Shown here one piece after another: positions 43,695 through 53,037 of a DNA stretch of 64,000 bases (the first letter of the stretch is position 1; every line of letters begins with the position of its first letter). A program made the translations under genes and the position numbers. The stretch comes from Aquisediminimonas sp031376385 (lineage in GTDB: Bacteria > Pseudomonadota > Alphaproteobacteria > Sphingomonadales > Sphingomonadaceae): assembly GCA_031376385.1 (NCBI GenBank), contig JANMDQ010000015.1, positions 62,001 to 126,000 of the forward strand, written 5' to 3'. The notes beneath the pieces were generated by a model. That model searched no databases. It worked only from the letters and a program-made list of their open reading frames with translations, and was not told the origin of the DNA.

Positions 43695-46600
43695 TTACTC
43701 CGCGGCCAGCAATTCTTCCGCGGCCTGCAGATCAACAGAAACCAGGCGGCTGACACCTTGTTCGATCATCGTCACCCCGAACAGGCGGTGCATGCGGCTC
43801 ATCGTCACGGCATTGTGGGTGACGATCAGATAGCGGGTCTTGGTCTCGCGCGTCATCCGGTCGAGAAGATCGCAGAAGCGCTCAATATTGGCATCGTCCA
43901 GCGGTGCGTCGACCTCATCAAGGACGCAGATCGGGGCTGGATTGGTGAGGAACAGTCCAAAGATCAGCGCGACTGCGGTCAGCGCCTGTTCCCCGCCTGA
44001 CAACAAAGTCAGCGATTGTAATCGCTTGCCCGGCGGCTGGGCAAAAATTTCCAGCCCCGCCTCCAGTGGATCGTCGCTATCGATCAGCGCCAAATGCGCT
44101 TGGCCCCCGTCAAACAGCGTCGTGAACAGCCGCTGGAAATGGCCGTTCACAAGCTCAAACGCGGCGAGTAGTCGCGTACGTCCTTCGCGGTTGAGGCTAC
44201 CAATTGATCCGCGCAGGCGGTTTACGGCCTCGACCAGTTCATCACGCTCTGTCGCCGATTTCAGGCGCTCAGTGTCCAGCTCTTCCAACTCCTGCTCGGC
44301 CACCAGATTAACGGGGCCTAAGCGTTCGCGGTCAGCATTCAGACGTTCGTGGGCATTCGATTCGACCTGCGGATCGCCGACGGTATCAGCGTCAAACCCG
44401 GCCTTAGCGGGAAGCAACGGCGGCGGGCATTCAAACCGTTCGCCTGACACTCGCCCCATCTCAATACGGCGAAGGTCCTGGTTTTCCGCCCGCGCCTGAG
44501 CACCTGCACGTTGTTCGCGGACCGAGGCCAGCGCCTCACCCAATTCGGCCAATCGCGCCTCGCAAGCCCGCAGCGCCTCTTCGTTCGCCCGCTCCGCCGC
44601 TGCTGCATCGCTTGCAACAACGGACAAGCGACTATTCTCCGCTTCCCGCTCGACAATTTGCAGCGCCAGTTTTTCTGGCGCATCAGCCAGTTTTAGCGCC
44701 TCCGCCTCACCCGCCTTGGCGCGCTTATCCATGTCAGCGATGCGGGCTACAGCCTCCCCACTGCGCGATTTCCAGCTGCGCGTTTCGGCTTGGGCCGACG
44801 ACAAACGATCCCGGTCAGCCGCAATAGAACGATCAAGCGTGGCAGCATCGGCCTTGATCTGCGCAGCACTGGCCCGTGCTGATTCGTTCACAGCCTGAAG
44901 CCGGGACACAAGCACACCTGTTGCCACGCCGTCGGGCAGCGCGAGCTTTGCCGCCTTTGCGTCCGCCAAATCGCGCTCTGCCTCCGCCAGTTCCCCGGAC
45001 GCCCGCGACTTCCGCCCTTCAAATTCAGCAAGACGAGACGCGAGCCGTTCCAGAGCTGCGAAGGCCTGATCCTCTTCGCGTGCGGCATCGCGTGACGCTC
45101 GTTCGGCCATTGCCAAGGATTGCCGCGCCTCTTCGCCAGCGGTGCGCGCCGAAACGGCCTGCGTCTGCGCTTGCGCGAGTGCGCCCCGCGCTGCGTCCAC
45201 TTCACTTTGTGCCTTGGGAATGGCACGTTCGATCTCAGCGATCCGGTTGATCCGTTGCAGCCGCTCTGCCGCCGCTGCGCCTTGGCCCTCTGCCACATAG
45301 CCATCCCAGCGGCGGAGCAGCCCCGCGCGGGTCACGAGGCGCTGGCCAACCGCAAGCGCCTGCCCCTCATCAAAGTCCACCACAGCGACTTGCGCCAACC
45401 GCCGTGCCAATTCTGGCGGAGCGGTGACAAAATCAGCCAGCGCCTGCAAACCCGATGCGAACTTAGGATCGCCAGCCTGCACATCAGCGCCCATCCATCC
45501 GCGTGTATCGCCGCTGCCAATTGGGGCATCCAAATCATCGCCAAGGGCAGCGGCCAAAGCGCGTTCATAACCGGATTGCGCCCGCACATGATCCAGCGCG
45601 CGGTTCTTGCCCGCACCAGTTTCAACGGTACGAGACAAGGCCCGCGCTTCACCCTCCAGCGCAGAAAGCCCCGCCTGAGCTGTGGCCTGCGCCTGTTCGG
45701 CCTGCGCCTGCGCGTTAACAGCCGCTCTGCGCGTCACTTCTGCGACCTCAATTTGCGTTTGAGCTGCCGTTGCCTCAGCGTCGGCGTGAACGCGCGCTTC
45801 AAGGGCGGCATCACGCCGGGCCACGATGGGCGCCTCAGCCTCCAGCCCCGCCATATCGGTAGCAATCCGGTCTGCCTCAAGCGTCGCACGGTCAACCCGC
45901 GCATGGGCGGCGGCAAAGGCCGCGTCAGCGACACGGGCTTCGGCCTGTTCGCGTGCTTGGGCGGCAAGGGCCTGGGCTAACTCTACCTCGGCATCGCGCA
46001 CCGCCGCTTCGGCTTTAATCGCTCGGTCGCTTAGCGTTGGCCGCTCCATTTCGGCCACAGCAACGCGCGATTCCAAAGCCTTGGCCTCTTGCCCCAGACG
46101 CGCCATGGCTGACGATGCATCCTGCGCCAATTGCCCTTCGCGTTCCCGGTCAGACGCCAGCTGGCGCGTCTGGCCTGCAAGTTCAGCGATACGCCGATCC
46201 AACCCGACGCGCTCTGCGTTCAAAGTTGCAAGCACATGCCCGCTTTCCGTTGCAGCATCACGCGCCGCCAAGGCCTGTGCACGCGCCGTGGCAAGTTTGG
46301 AGACGGCATCGCTTTGCACTTCTGCGGCCTCACGCTGCGCTTTGGATGCGGCAGACACGGCTTGATCTGCCGCCGCAGCCTCTGCTTTGGCCTTGTCCGC
46401 AGCTGCTGCTGCATCGCGCCAGCGGCTGAAGATCATCCGCCCTTCGGCAATGCGGATCTCTTCGGAAAGCTTGCGGTATTTCTCCGCCGCGCGCGCCTGC
46501 CTTCGCAAAGCGTTTGCGCGAGTTTCCATGTCGGTCAGGACTTCATCCAGCCGGGTCAAGTTGACCTCAGTCGCCCGCAGTTTTTGCTCCGCATCTTTGC

Positions 46601-47111
46601 GCCGCACGTGAAGGCCGGAAATACCAGCCGCTTCCTCCAGCATCGCGCGCCTGTCTACAGGTTTGGCGGCAATGACGGCACTGATCTTGCCTTGACTGAC
46701 AAGGGCTGGCGAATGGGCGCCTGTGGCGGCGTCTGCGAACAGCAACCCAACATCCTTGGCGCGCACATCGCGACCATTGATCCGGTAGGCAGAACCAGCG
46801 CCGCGTTCAATCCGGCGGACGACTTCGACATCACGGTCATCATTGTCGGCATTTTGCTCGGCAAGGATTGAAACTTCGGCGAAATCGCGGCTGGGCCGTG
46901 TGGCCGTGCCGGCAAAGATCACATCCTCCATCCCCGCGCCGCGCAGGGATTTCGCGCTACCTTCGCCCATCACCCAGCGGATTGCCTCTAACAGGTTGGA
47001 TTTGCCGCACCCATTGGGGCCAACAACGCCCGTTAGCCCCGGCTCAATCCGCAACTCAGCGGGTTCAACAAAGCTTTTGAAGCCGGAAAGTTTGAGCCGT
47101 TTTATCTGCAA
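43695..47111 (-). CDS. smc: Chromosome segregation protein SMC
   Basis: A condensin ATPase of 1138 residues. Walker A GPNGCGKS is at 31-38, with the long alanine/glutamine-rich coiled coil (about 170-500 and 660-960) interrupted by the hinge, then the signature LLSGGEQALTAVALIF and Walker B CVLDEVDAPLDDANIERF. It begins at TTG with upstream GCGCCCGC and no strong ribosome site. It is the last gene of dciA-dsbA-dsbA-smc. Confidence 0.96.
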   Translation of the reverse strand: MQIKRLKLSGFKSFVEPAELRIEPGLTGVVGPNGCGKSNLLEAIRWVMGEGSAKSLRGAGMEDVIFAGTATRPSRDFAEVSILAEQNADNDDRDVEVVRRIERGAGSAYRINGRDVRAKDVGLLFADAATGAHSPALVSQGKISAVIAAKPVDRRAMLEEAAGISGLHVRRKDAEQKLRATEVNLTRLDEVLTDMETRANALRRQARAAEKYRKLSEEIRIAEGRMIFSRWRDAAAAADKAKAEAAAADQAVSAASKAQREAAEVQSDAVSKLATARAQALAARDAATESGHVLATLNAERVGLDRRIAELAGQTRQLASDREREGQLAQDASSAMARLGQEAKALESRVAVAEMERPTLSDRAIKAEAAVRDAEVELAQALAAQAREQAEARVADAAFAAAHARVDRATLEADRIATDMAGLEAEAPIVARRDAALEARVHADAEATAAQTQIEVAEVTRRAAVNAQAQAEQAQATAQAGLSALEGEARALSRTVETGAGKNRALDHVRAQSGYERALAAALGDDLDAPIGSGDTRGWMGADVQAGDPKFASGLQALADFVTAPPELARRLAQVAVVDFDEGQALAVGQRLVTRAGLLRRWDGYVAEGQGAAAAERLQRINRIAEIERAIPKAQSEVDAARGALAQAQTQAVSARTAGEEARQSLAMAERASRDAAREEDQAFAALERLASRLAEFEGRKSRASGELAEAERDLADAKAAKLALPDGVATGVLVSRLQAVNESARASAAQIKADAATLDRSIAADRDRLSSAQAETRSWKSRSGEAVARIADMDKRAKAGEAEALKLADAPEKLALQIVEREAENSRLSVVASDAAAAERANEEALRACEARLAELGEALASVREQRAGAQARAENQDLRRIEMGRVSGERFECPPPLLPAKAGFDADTVGDPQVESNAHERLNADRERLGPVNLVAEQELEELDTERLKSATERDELVEAVNRLRGSIGSLNREGRTRLLAAFELVNGHFQRLFTTLFDGGQAHLALIDSDDPLEAGLEIFAQPPGKRLQSLTLLSGGEQALTAVALIFGLFLTNPAPICVLDEVDAPLDDANIERFCDLLDRMTRETKTRYLIVTHNAVTMSRMHRLFGVTMIEQGVSRLVSVDLQAAEELLAAE

Positions 47112-47123
47112 GCGGGCGCACTT

Positions 47124-47151
47124 CCGTTCGTGTCGAGCTTTGTCGAGACAC
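47124..47151. repeat. Half-copy of CCGTTCGTGTCGAGC palindrome
   Basis: A single arm CCGTTCGTGTCGAGC, then TTTGTCGAGACAC, in the 48-base gap between smc and the DsbA-like gene. It matches the arm inside crtB. It is internally a small hairpin TGTCGAGC..GTCGAGACA. Confidence 0.55.
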
Positions 47152-47159
47152 TAAACATG

Positions 47160-47897
47160 TTAAGCCCCGGCGGCTTTCAACATCGGTTCTATCTTATCCC
47201 AAGTGTTTGCATCTTTGACCACCTGGCCATTGATGATGAACGTCGGCGTGCCTGTGATTTGAAACTCTTTCTGGCCAACTTCGCTGATTTTGCCCAACTC
47301 ATCAATCGCTTTGGGATCGGACAAGCAAGCCTGAACCTTCGCGCTAGGCACGCCGCGCTGCTGCACAAATTTATCAAGCTCCAGCTTGGACGCCAGCATT
47401 TGGGCAGTTTGCGTTGGTGTCATTTTTGACATCGCTTGCTGATCAGCCTGAGTGATGCTGCTTGTCCGGCCCAGCCAGTTGCGCTGATCAGCAAACATTT
47501 GTTCGGCAATCTGAAAGAAGGGCGCGGGGCCACCGCACCGTGCGAGGAGCGACGCGGGAACATCCATGACGTTCAGCAGAAAGTTGCGATATTCATAGGA
47601 GACATTGCCTTTGTTGACGAGCGCCTTGAGACCGTCCTTTGAGGCTTCAGCAAATTCAGCACAGTGCGAACAGGACATCGCACCATATTCAATGAGCTTT
47701 ACTGGAGCCGCCGGGTTACCCATCATAAAGCCGTTTTCGGGCGTTTTCACAACGGTCGCGGACCATTCAGTGTCAGTGGGTGCAGCAACGGCTGCGGCAG
47801 TGCTTGCCGCTGCATTACCAGTCGCCTCTTCGCCTTTGGTGCAGCCAGAAAGGAGAGCAGCTGCGGCAAGTGTCGTCAGTAAAATTGTCTTCATCAT
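47160..47897 (-). CDS. DsbA-family thioredoxin-fold lipoprotein
   Basis: A 245-residue periplasmic thiol oxidoreductase-like protein. A lipoprotein signal with LLSGC is present, cysteine at about residue 19, followed by an alanine-rich linker. The active site is C-S-H-C in GAMSCSHCAEFAE and the DsbA helical insert follows, with the cis-proline segment ITGTPTFIINGQVV. Downstream of a related gene with the same active site; the pair may form disulfides in envelope proteins. Confidence 0.88.
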   Translation of the reverse strand: MMKTILLTTLAAAALLSGCTKGEEATGNAAASTAAAVAAPTDTEWSATVVKTPENGFMMGNPAAPVKLIEYGAMSCSHCAEFAEASKDGLKALVNKGNVSYEYRNFLLNVMDVPASLLARCGGPAPFFQIAEQMFADQRNWLGRTSSITQADQQAMSKMTPTQTAQMLASKLELDKFVQQRGVPSAKVQACLSDPKAIDELGKISEVGQKEFQITGTPTFIINGQVVKDANTWDKIEPMLKAAGA

Positions 47898-47911
47898 TAC
47901 GTCTTTCTTCC

Positions 47912-48592
47912 TTAACGCACAGCAAGTGCGGTTTTGATCGCAGGTTCAACAACGGCCCATGCGCCAGCTCCAGTCAGGGCGACGCCGTTGACTTTGAAAG
48001 CGGGCGTGCCGTTGATTTTGGAAATCGTCCACGCCTCATTGGTCATGGCGACGATGCGGTCCTGGTTGGGTTTGTTCACAAGACAGGCATCCATTTGCGC
48101 AGGGGAGACGCCCCGCGATTTCATGACAGCGTCCAGGCCAACACCGCGCGCGACGGCTTTTAGCCCTTCATTGGGGGGCAGTTTTTGCAAGCGCGCGCCA
48201 TTGGCATCGATAAAGCTCTGCGCCTTGCCCAGCCATGTTGCCTGGGCTGCAAGGATCGCGTCACTGTTGCCGAAAAACCGTGCCGCACCGCCACAGCGCG
48301 CAAGCAAAGCAGCCGTCATATCAAACTGATCGCGCACGGCATTGCGAAATTCAACGGCGACCGTGCCCTTGGCGATATAATCACGGCGGAGCGGTAGTTT
48401 CGATTCCTCCGCAAAATGCGCGCAGTGACTGCACGTATAACTGAGATATTCGACGAGGCGAACCTTCGCTTTGGGATTCCCCATCACATAAGCGCCGTTC
48501 GGAGCCTGCATCACTGTGCCCACCCAATTGGTGGCGGCGGGTGCTGCACCGAAAAGGGGGAAGGCCAACAGGGCCAACGCAAATTTCCTCAC
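47912..48592 (-). CDS. DsbA-family thioredoxin-fold protein
   Basis: A 226-residue periplasmic protein of the DsbA family. It has a signal peptide (RKFALALLAFPLFGAAPA) and the active site C-S-H-C in YTCSHCAHFAEES, with the cis-proline loop INGTPAFKVNG. It begins at GTG overlapping the DciA-like stop (GTGA) with GGGAGG upstream. Paralog of the next gene; both resemble thioredoxin-fold enzymes that act on outer-membrane assembly. Confidence 0.9.
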   Translation of the reverse strand: MRKFALALLAFPLFGAAPAATNWVGTVMQAPNGAYVMGNPKAKVRLVEYLSYTCSHCAHFAEESKLPLRRDYIAKGTVAVEFRNAVRDQFDMTAALLARCGGAARFFGNSDAILAAQATWLGKAQSFIDANGARLQKLPPNEGLKAVARGVGLDAVMKSRGVSPAQMDACLVNKPNQDRIVAMTNEAWTISKINGTPAFKVNGVALTGAGAWAVVEPAIKTALAVR

Positions 48593-49128
48593 TTAATCCT
48601 CCCAAGCACAGACATGTCTGATTTCGCCGCCACGCCGCGCGCGAGTGATTCGAGGACGGCACGCAATTCCGGGTCGGCAATGGTGCGAAGGCTGTCACCC
48701 AGTTCAACTGCTGCTGCTGCTGACAAAGGTGCCAATTCAGGTATTGGCGCTTTCACACGGCCCGCCGCCACTTCGCCCTGCCGGATCACGACTTTGGCGA
48801 CGGCGCTATATCCAAAAAAGCGGTTAGCCCGCTCTAAGATTTCAGGCGCAACGTGCATCATCATCGGGGCATGCGCACCGGTCACGACAACAGTCATCAC
48901 GCCGTCCTGCTTCTTCCCCATCGGAAAGCGGATCGATTCTGGGGCAGACACACGGGCATAGCGTTCGCCCACAATTTCTTTCCAGCGGCTGACAATGGCG
49001 CTTTGCACAAATCCGAAGCGTTTGAAGGCTGTGCCGCCAATCGTCGGCAGCATTTCCCCCATGCGGCGCGCAGGCCCGCCGCGTGGGCGGACGATTTGCG
49101 CGGGCTTGGTGGGTTTTTGCTTCGTCAT
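48589..49128 (-). CDS. DUF721 / DciA-like protein
   Basis: A protein of 179 residues in the DUF721 family. DciA members load or assist the replicative helicase DnaB. The N-terminal KH-like segment (AIVSRWKEIVGERYARVSAPESIRF, split at GERY) and an acidic C-terminus fit. The start at 49128 is 27 bases from the mutY start on the opposite strand, so the two share a divergent promoter region. Longer frames would overlap mutY. Confidence 0.8.
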   Translation of the reverse strand: MTKQKPTKPAQIVRPRGGPARRMGEMLPTIGGTAFKRFGFVQSAIVSRWKEIVGERYARVSAPESIRFPMGKKQDGVMTVVVTGAHAPMMMHVAPEILERANRFFGYSAVAKVVIRQGEVAAGRVKAPIPELAPLSAAAAVELGDSLRTIADPELRAVLESLARGVAAKSDMSVLGRIK

Positions 49129-49155
49129 AACGCGTGTCTTATGCCATAGCGCGCT

Positions 49156-50229
49156 ATGATCGTCGAGAGTGAAGGCGCATTCGCCCACAGGATTTTACGC
49201 TGGTTTGCTGCGCATGCGCGCGAATTGCCGTGGCGCAACCCGCCCGGGCGGGCCTTGCCGCTGGATGATCCCCACTGGCCCTACCGCGTCTGGCTATCTG
49301 AAATCATGCTGCAACAGACAACTGTGACAGCCGTAAAGCCGTATTTTGAGGCCTTTGTTGGCCGCTGGCCCAGCGTCAGCATATTGGCGGCGGCCCCGGA
49401 TTCTGATGTGATGGCTGCATGGGCGGGACTCGGATATTACGCCAGAGCCCGCAATCTGCTGGCCTGCGCGCGCGCTGTGGTGCGCGATCATGGGGGCGTT
49501 TTCCCAGAGACTGAGGCGGAGCTGCTCACTTTACCGGGGGTGGGTGGCTATACTGCTGCAGCAGTGGCCGCGATTGCTTATGGCGGTCATGCCGTTGTCG
49601 TGGATGGCAATATCGAACGCGTCATTTCCCGGGTTCATGCCGTTGAAACGCCCATGCCCGCTGCCAAGTTAGAGCTGAAACGTCTAACCGCCGAAGTGAC
49701 GCCCATTGACCGTGCTGGCGATTTTGCCCAAGCGATGATGGACCTTGGTGCGACCATCTGTACGCCGCGCAGCCCAGCCTGCCTGACCTGCCCAGTGAAT
49801 GATATGTGCTTGGGCAGAGCGCGCGCTACTGACTTTCCAGTGAAGCTTGCCAAGAAACCAAAGCCGCACCGCACTGGTATCTGTTGGTGGATGGAGCGGG
49901 GGGACGATGTGTTTCTGGTCCGGCGTGCCGACAAGCGAATGCTCGGCGGAATGCGGGCGCTGCCGTCTGACGATTGGGATGTTCGCACTCGTAACCAACC
50001 ACAGGCTCTATCTGGAGGTGAACTCATCGGCACAATCGATCATGTCTTCACTCATTTCTCACTCACCCTTGAAATTCGCAGGCTTGCGGATGAAACCAGT
50101 TGCATCGCAGGACTGGACGGGGAATGGTGGCACAAAGCGCTGATTGAAGAGGCCGGATTGCCAAGCCTGTTCGCCAAAGCCGCGAAACGCGCAGTTATGG
50201 GAGAAGATGATGTCGACACTAGAATTTGA
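49156..50229 (+). CDS. mutY: A/G-specific adenine glycosylase
   Basis: Removes adenine mispaired with 8-oxoguanine, 357 residues. The catalytic glutamate is E49 in SEIMLQQTTV, the HhH motif is LPGVGGYTAAAV and the key aspartate is D150. The iron-sulfur cysteines are C202, C209, C212 and C218. The C-terminal Nudix-like domain recognises 8-oxoguanine. The end overlaps the next gene by about 20 bases. Confidence 0.96.
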   Translation: MIVESEGAFAHRILRWFAAHARELPWRNPPGRALPLDDPHWPYRVWLSEIMLQQTTVTAVKPYFEAFVGRWPSVSILAAAPDSDVMAAWAGLGYYARARNLLACARAVVRDHGGVFPETEAELLTLPGVGGYTAAAVAAIAYGGHAVVVDGNIERVISRVHAVETPMPAAKLELKRLTAEVTPIDRAGDFAQAMMDLGATICTPRSPACLTCPVNDMCLGRARATDFPVKLAKKPKPHRTGICWWMERGDDVFLVRRADKRMLGGMRALPSDDWDVRTRNQPQALSGGELIGTIDHVFTHFSLTLEIRRLADETSCIAGLDGEWWHKALIEEAGLPSLFAKAAKRAVMGEDDVDTRI

Positions 50230-51505
50230 CCGCCGCCGTTTCGTGGCCAGCCTTGCGCTTGCAGGCGGGTTTGTTGCGACACCGGCATGGGCGAAAAAAG
50301 CCAAGAAGCTTGCGGGCGCGACTGAATGGGCAGCGGTCCAGGCCGTGCTGGACGATTGGGCCACATCAAAGCGTGTCCCCGGTGCCGTTGCTGCCATTGG
50401 TCGCGGGCTTGGCCCGGTCAGCTATTTGATGGCGGGCAAAGTTGGCACCAGTGGCGACGCCGCTGCTATGTCCCCCGACAGTCTGTTCCGCGCTTATTCT
50501 CAGACCAAACCACTGACCGGCATGGCTGCTATGCTGTTGATCGAAGACGGCAATCTTAAGCTTGATCAGAATATTGCCGATTTCATCCCTGCATTTGCCA
50601 ATCCCCGCGTGTTGGTTGATGGGACTAAAAACCTTGATAGCCGCCCCTCCGCCGCGCCCATCACTGTGCGCAATCTGCTCACCCATACAGCAGGCCTTGG
50701 GTATTCCATTGTGACCAAGGGACCGCTTCTGGATGCCTACCTAAAGCTTGGCCTGACTCCGGGCGCAGTCAGTCGCAAGCAATTGCCGGGCCAGCCTAAA
50801 GTCATCACAGCGCCCAGCCTTGAAGAATTTGCCAACCGTCTTGGTACGCTCCCTCTGATCGGCGATCCGGGTAAAAAATGGAGCTATTCGGTCAGCCTCG
50901 ACTTGCTCGGCCGTGTCATTGAAGTCGCAAGCGGAATGCCGTTTGATACGTTCCTTGCCGAACGAATTTTCAAGCCGCTCGGCATGACCAGCACTTATTT
51001 TCAGGTCCCTGCCAGCGAAGTCGGACGGCTGACAGATAATTTCTTCCAATTGGGCGTTGCGGCATTTCCTATCGACCCGGCCAAGGACAGCGTTTATCTC
51101 GACAAGCCACCTTTCCCTTTTGGCGGGGCGGGCCTTGTCACCAGCCCACGCGATTGGGATCAGTTTCAATTGATGCTGATGGGCGAAGGAGCAGTCGGCA
51201 AAACGCGGATCATGAAAAGCGAAACCGCAAAGCTCGCCATGTCCAACATCCTGCCCCCCGGCGCAATGGTTGACGGTTTTGTGAAGGGCCAAGGGTTCGG
51301 CGCGGGCGGTCGTGTAACGATCAATAGTGGTACCAACGGCGAAGGCATTGGTACCTTTGGCTGGGGCGGCGCAGCCTCCACCATTGGTTGGGTCGACCGG
51401 ACCAAGCAAATTCGCGCATCGGGCTGGGTTCAGCTCATGACTCAGGGGGACCAGAAATTCCCCGTTGATTTGGCCAAGGCGCTTTATGGCAAGCCTGTTG
51501 CATGA
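50210..51505 (+). CDS. Serine hydrolase, beta-lactamase family, Tat-type signal
   Basis: A 431-residue serine hydrolase of the class C / EstB family. The N-terminus DRRRFVASLALAGGFVATPA is a twin-arginine-type signal followed by AWAKKAKK, so it is probably periplasmic. S-x-x-K is SQTK at 97-100 (AYSQTKPLTG) and the tyrosine motif is WSYSVSLD. The start at 50210 has GGGAGAAG upstream. It overlaps mutY and is followed by nudC in a four-base overlap. A relative of the enzyme at 12962, but with a signal peptide. Substrate unknown. Confidence 0.85.
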   Translation: MSTLEFDRRRFVASLALAGGFVATPAWAKKAKKLAGATEWAAVQAVLDDWATSKRVPGAVAAIGRGLGPVSYLMAGKVGTSGDAAAMSPDSLFRAYSQTKPLTGMAAMLLIEDGNLKLDQNIADFIPAFANPRVLVDGTKNLDSRPSAAPITVRNLLTHTAGLGYSIVTKGPLLDAYLKLGLTPGAVSRKQLPGQPKVITAPSLEEFANRLGTLPLIGDPGKKWSYSVSLDLLGRVIEVASGMPFDTFLAERIFKPLGMTSTYFQVPASEVGRLTDNFFQLGVAAFPIDPAKDSVYLDKPPFPFGGAGLVTSPRDWDQFQLMLMGEGAVGKTRIMKSETAKLAMSNILPPGAMVDGFVKGQGFGAGGRVTINSGTNGEGIGTFGWGGAASTIGWVDRTKQIRASGWVQLMTQGDQKFPVDLAKALYGKPVA

Positions 51506-52374
51506 GTGCGGCAGGCTTCACGGGCTCCCCCCTCGACCGCGTAGACCATCTGCGCAATGATGTGGACGCTTTTGCCGGGTTCGTAAGCGATTGGCGCGGG
51601 CGGATCCTTAGCCTTGAGGGGCTGGACCCGCAAGTGTCCCCCGAAGGTGGGCTGCTCTGGAAAAGCATGGCCGATGTCGCGGCCAATGCGGAACTCGTGC
51701 TGCTTGGACTTATCAATGAGAAGCCCCATTTTGTCGAGCTGACCACTGCAAGCGGTAATGCCTTCAGGTCCCCCACATTGTGGCATGCGTTGTCTATCCT
51801 GCCCGCCGAAGACGCCGCAATTTACGGCACTGCCCGTGCGCTGATCGAATGGCATAATAGCCATAAATTTTGCAGCCGCTGCGGCACGGAATCAGAATTG
51901 TTCCGGTCTGGCTGGGGCCGCAAGTGCGCCAGCTGCGCGACAGAGCATTTTCCGCGCACTGACCCTGTGGTTATCATGCTGGCCGAATATGAAGGCAAAA
52001 TTCTCGTCGGGCGCCAATCGCGTTTTCCTCCCGGCAACTATTCTGCGCTCGCAGGCTTTTTGGAACCCGGCGAAAGCATTGAAGAAGCGGTTCGGCGGGA
52101 GATTATGGAGGAGGCAGGCGTGCCCTGCGGCAAGGTTCGCTATATTGCGAGCCAGCCATGGCCCTTTGGCGGTTCACAGTTAATGATTGCGTGCGTGGCA
52201 GAGGCCAGCGCAGACGCGATCACACTCGACACCAACGAACTTGAAGACGCGATGTGGGTGACACGCGAAGAGGCTGTGGCCGCGCTCTCTGGCGTTGAAG
52301 GCGCGCGTTTCAAAGCCCCGCCGCCTTTTGCTATAGCCCATACGCTGCTGCGCCGCTGGGTCGCAGGCGACTGA
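51502..52374 (+). CDS. nudC: NAD+ diphosphatase / NADH pyrophosphatase
   Basis: A 290-residue NudC hydrolysing NADH and decapping NAD-RNA. The zinc ribbon has C124, C127, C142 and C145. The Nudix box is at 185-207 (GFLEPGESIEEAVRREIMEE). The QPWPFGGSQLM segment for NAD recognition is present. It is cotranslated with the preceding hydrolase. Confidence 0.93.
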   Translation: MSAAGFTGSPLDRVDHLRNDVDAFAGFVSDWRGRILSLEGLDPQVSPEGGLLWKSMADVAANAELVLLGLINEKPHFVELTTASGNAFRSPTLWHALSILPAEDAAIYGTARALIEWHNSHKFCSRCGTESELFRSGWGRKCASCATEHFPRTDPVVIMLAEYEGKILVGRQSRFPPGNYSALAGFLEPGESIEEAVRREIMEEAGVPCGKVRYIASQPWPFGGSQLMIACVAEASADAITLDTNELEDAMWVTREEAVAALSGVEGARFKAPPPFAIAHTLLRRWVAGD

Positions 52375-52375
52375 T

Positions 52376-52804
52376 GTGACCGGCGACCTCGCGCTGATGG
52401 AGGCCAGCCTTCTCGCCGTGGGAGAGACAGACTTACGCCCCCTCATCTTTGACCAGTTTTTTGAAACCTTCCCGCATCACCGCCCGGCCTTCCTCAATCT
52501 TGAGGCATCAAGCGGGCGGATGATCAACGAAACGCTCGAAATGATGATGGGCCTGGCCGAGGACGCCAAGTGGGTTGAGGTCACCATTGTCAATTTTGTT
52601 GATCTCCACCGCAATTACGGCGCGTTTCCAGCTGCCGACTATGATGAGTTTATTGATCTAACGCTCATCTGCCTTGCGAACGCTGCGGGTTCGGGCTGGA
52701 CTGGTGATGTCGACAGGGCTTGGAGTCACCACGCAGCAACCCTCAAATCAATGATTGACGTGTCGCCCTTATTCGGAGCACGCGATCTTCGCAAAAATGC
52801 TTGA
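52376..52804 (+). CDS. Globin-like protein
   Basis: A 142-residue protein whose pattern fits the globin fold of the flavohaemoglobin N-terminal type. The segment LIFDQFFETFPHHRPAF fits helix B-C and RMINETLEMMM the E helix. H78 in VDLHRNYG, followed by AADYDEFI, fits the F-helix proximal histidine segment (HxxYGxxxxxY). The C-terminal part DRAWSHHAATLKSMI resembles helix H. A conventional distal residue cannot be placed by eye. It starts GTG one base after nudC. No reductase domain is present. Assignment is by motif and needs structural comparison. Confidence 0.55.
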   Translation: MTGDLALMEASLLAVGETDLRPLIFDQFFETFPHHRPAFLNLEASSGRMINETLEMMMGLAEDAKWVEVTIVNFVDLHRNYGAFPAADYDEFIDLTLICLANAAGSGWTGDVDRAWSHHAATLKSMIDVSPLFGARDLRKNA

Positions 52805-52809
52805 GAAAC

Positions 52810-52884
52810 TGGAGCGGGCGAAGGGATTCGAACCCTCGACCCCAACCTTGGCAAGGTTGTGCTCTACCCCTGAGCTACGCCCGC
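52810..52884 (-). tRNA. tRNA-Gly (GCC)
   Basis: Minus strand, 75 bases including CCA. Acceptor stem GCGGGCG / CGCCCGC, anticodon loop TTGCCAA in stem CAACC/GGTTG with anticodon GCC, T loop GGTTCGAATCC. It lies between the globin-like gene and the YbbN gene. Confidence 0.95.
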
Positions 52885-53037
52885 TCGGCGTTTGAACCGA
52901 CAAAGCAGTTCGGGTGAGGCGCGCTGTTAGCAGCGACCTTCACGCACTGCAAGCGCCGATATCGCCGCACGTCTTAATTGAGGGGTTGGCAATCCGCCGC
53001 CTTCTCCCCACATAGGGGGTCAGCCAAGGAGGGTGAA

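Noticed and set aside
45120..45980. Open frame of 286 codons antisense to smc
   Set aside because: It lies opposite the alanine-rich coiled coil of SMC; its residue content (many R, P, H) is that of a shadow frame.
12962..51505. Beta-lactamase resistance genes (12962 and 50210)
   Set aside because: Both carry SxxK and YxV but belong to the broad esterase/EstB group; nothing points to antibiotic hydrolysis.
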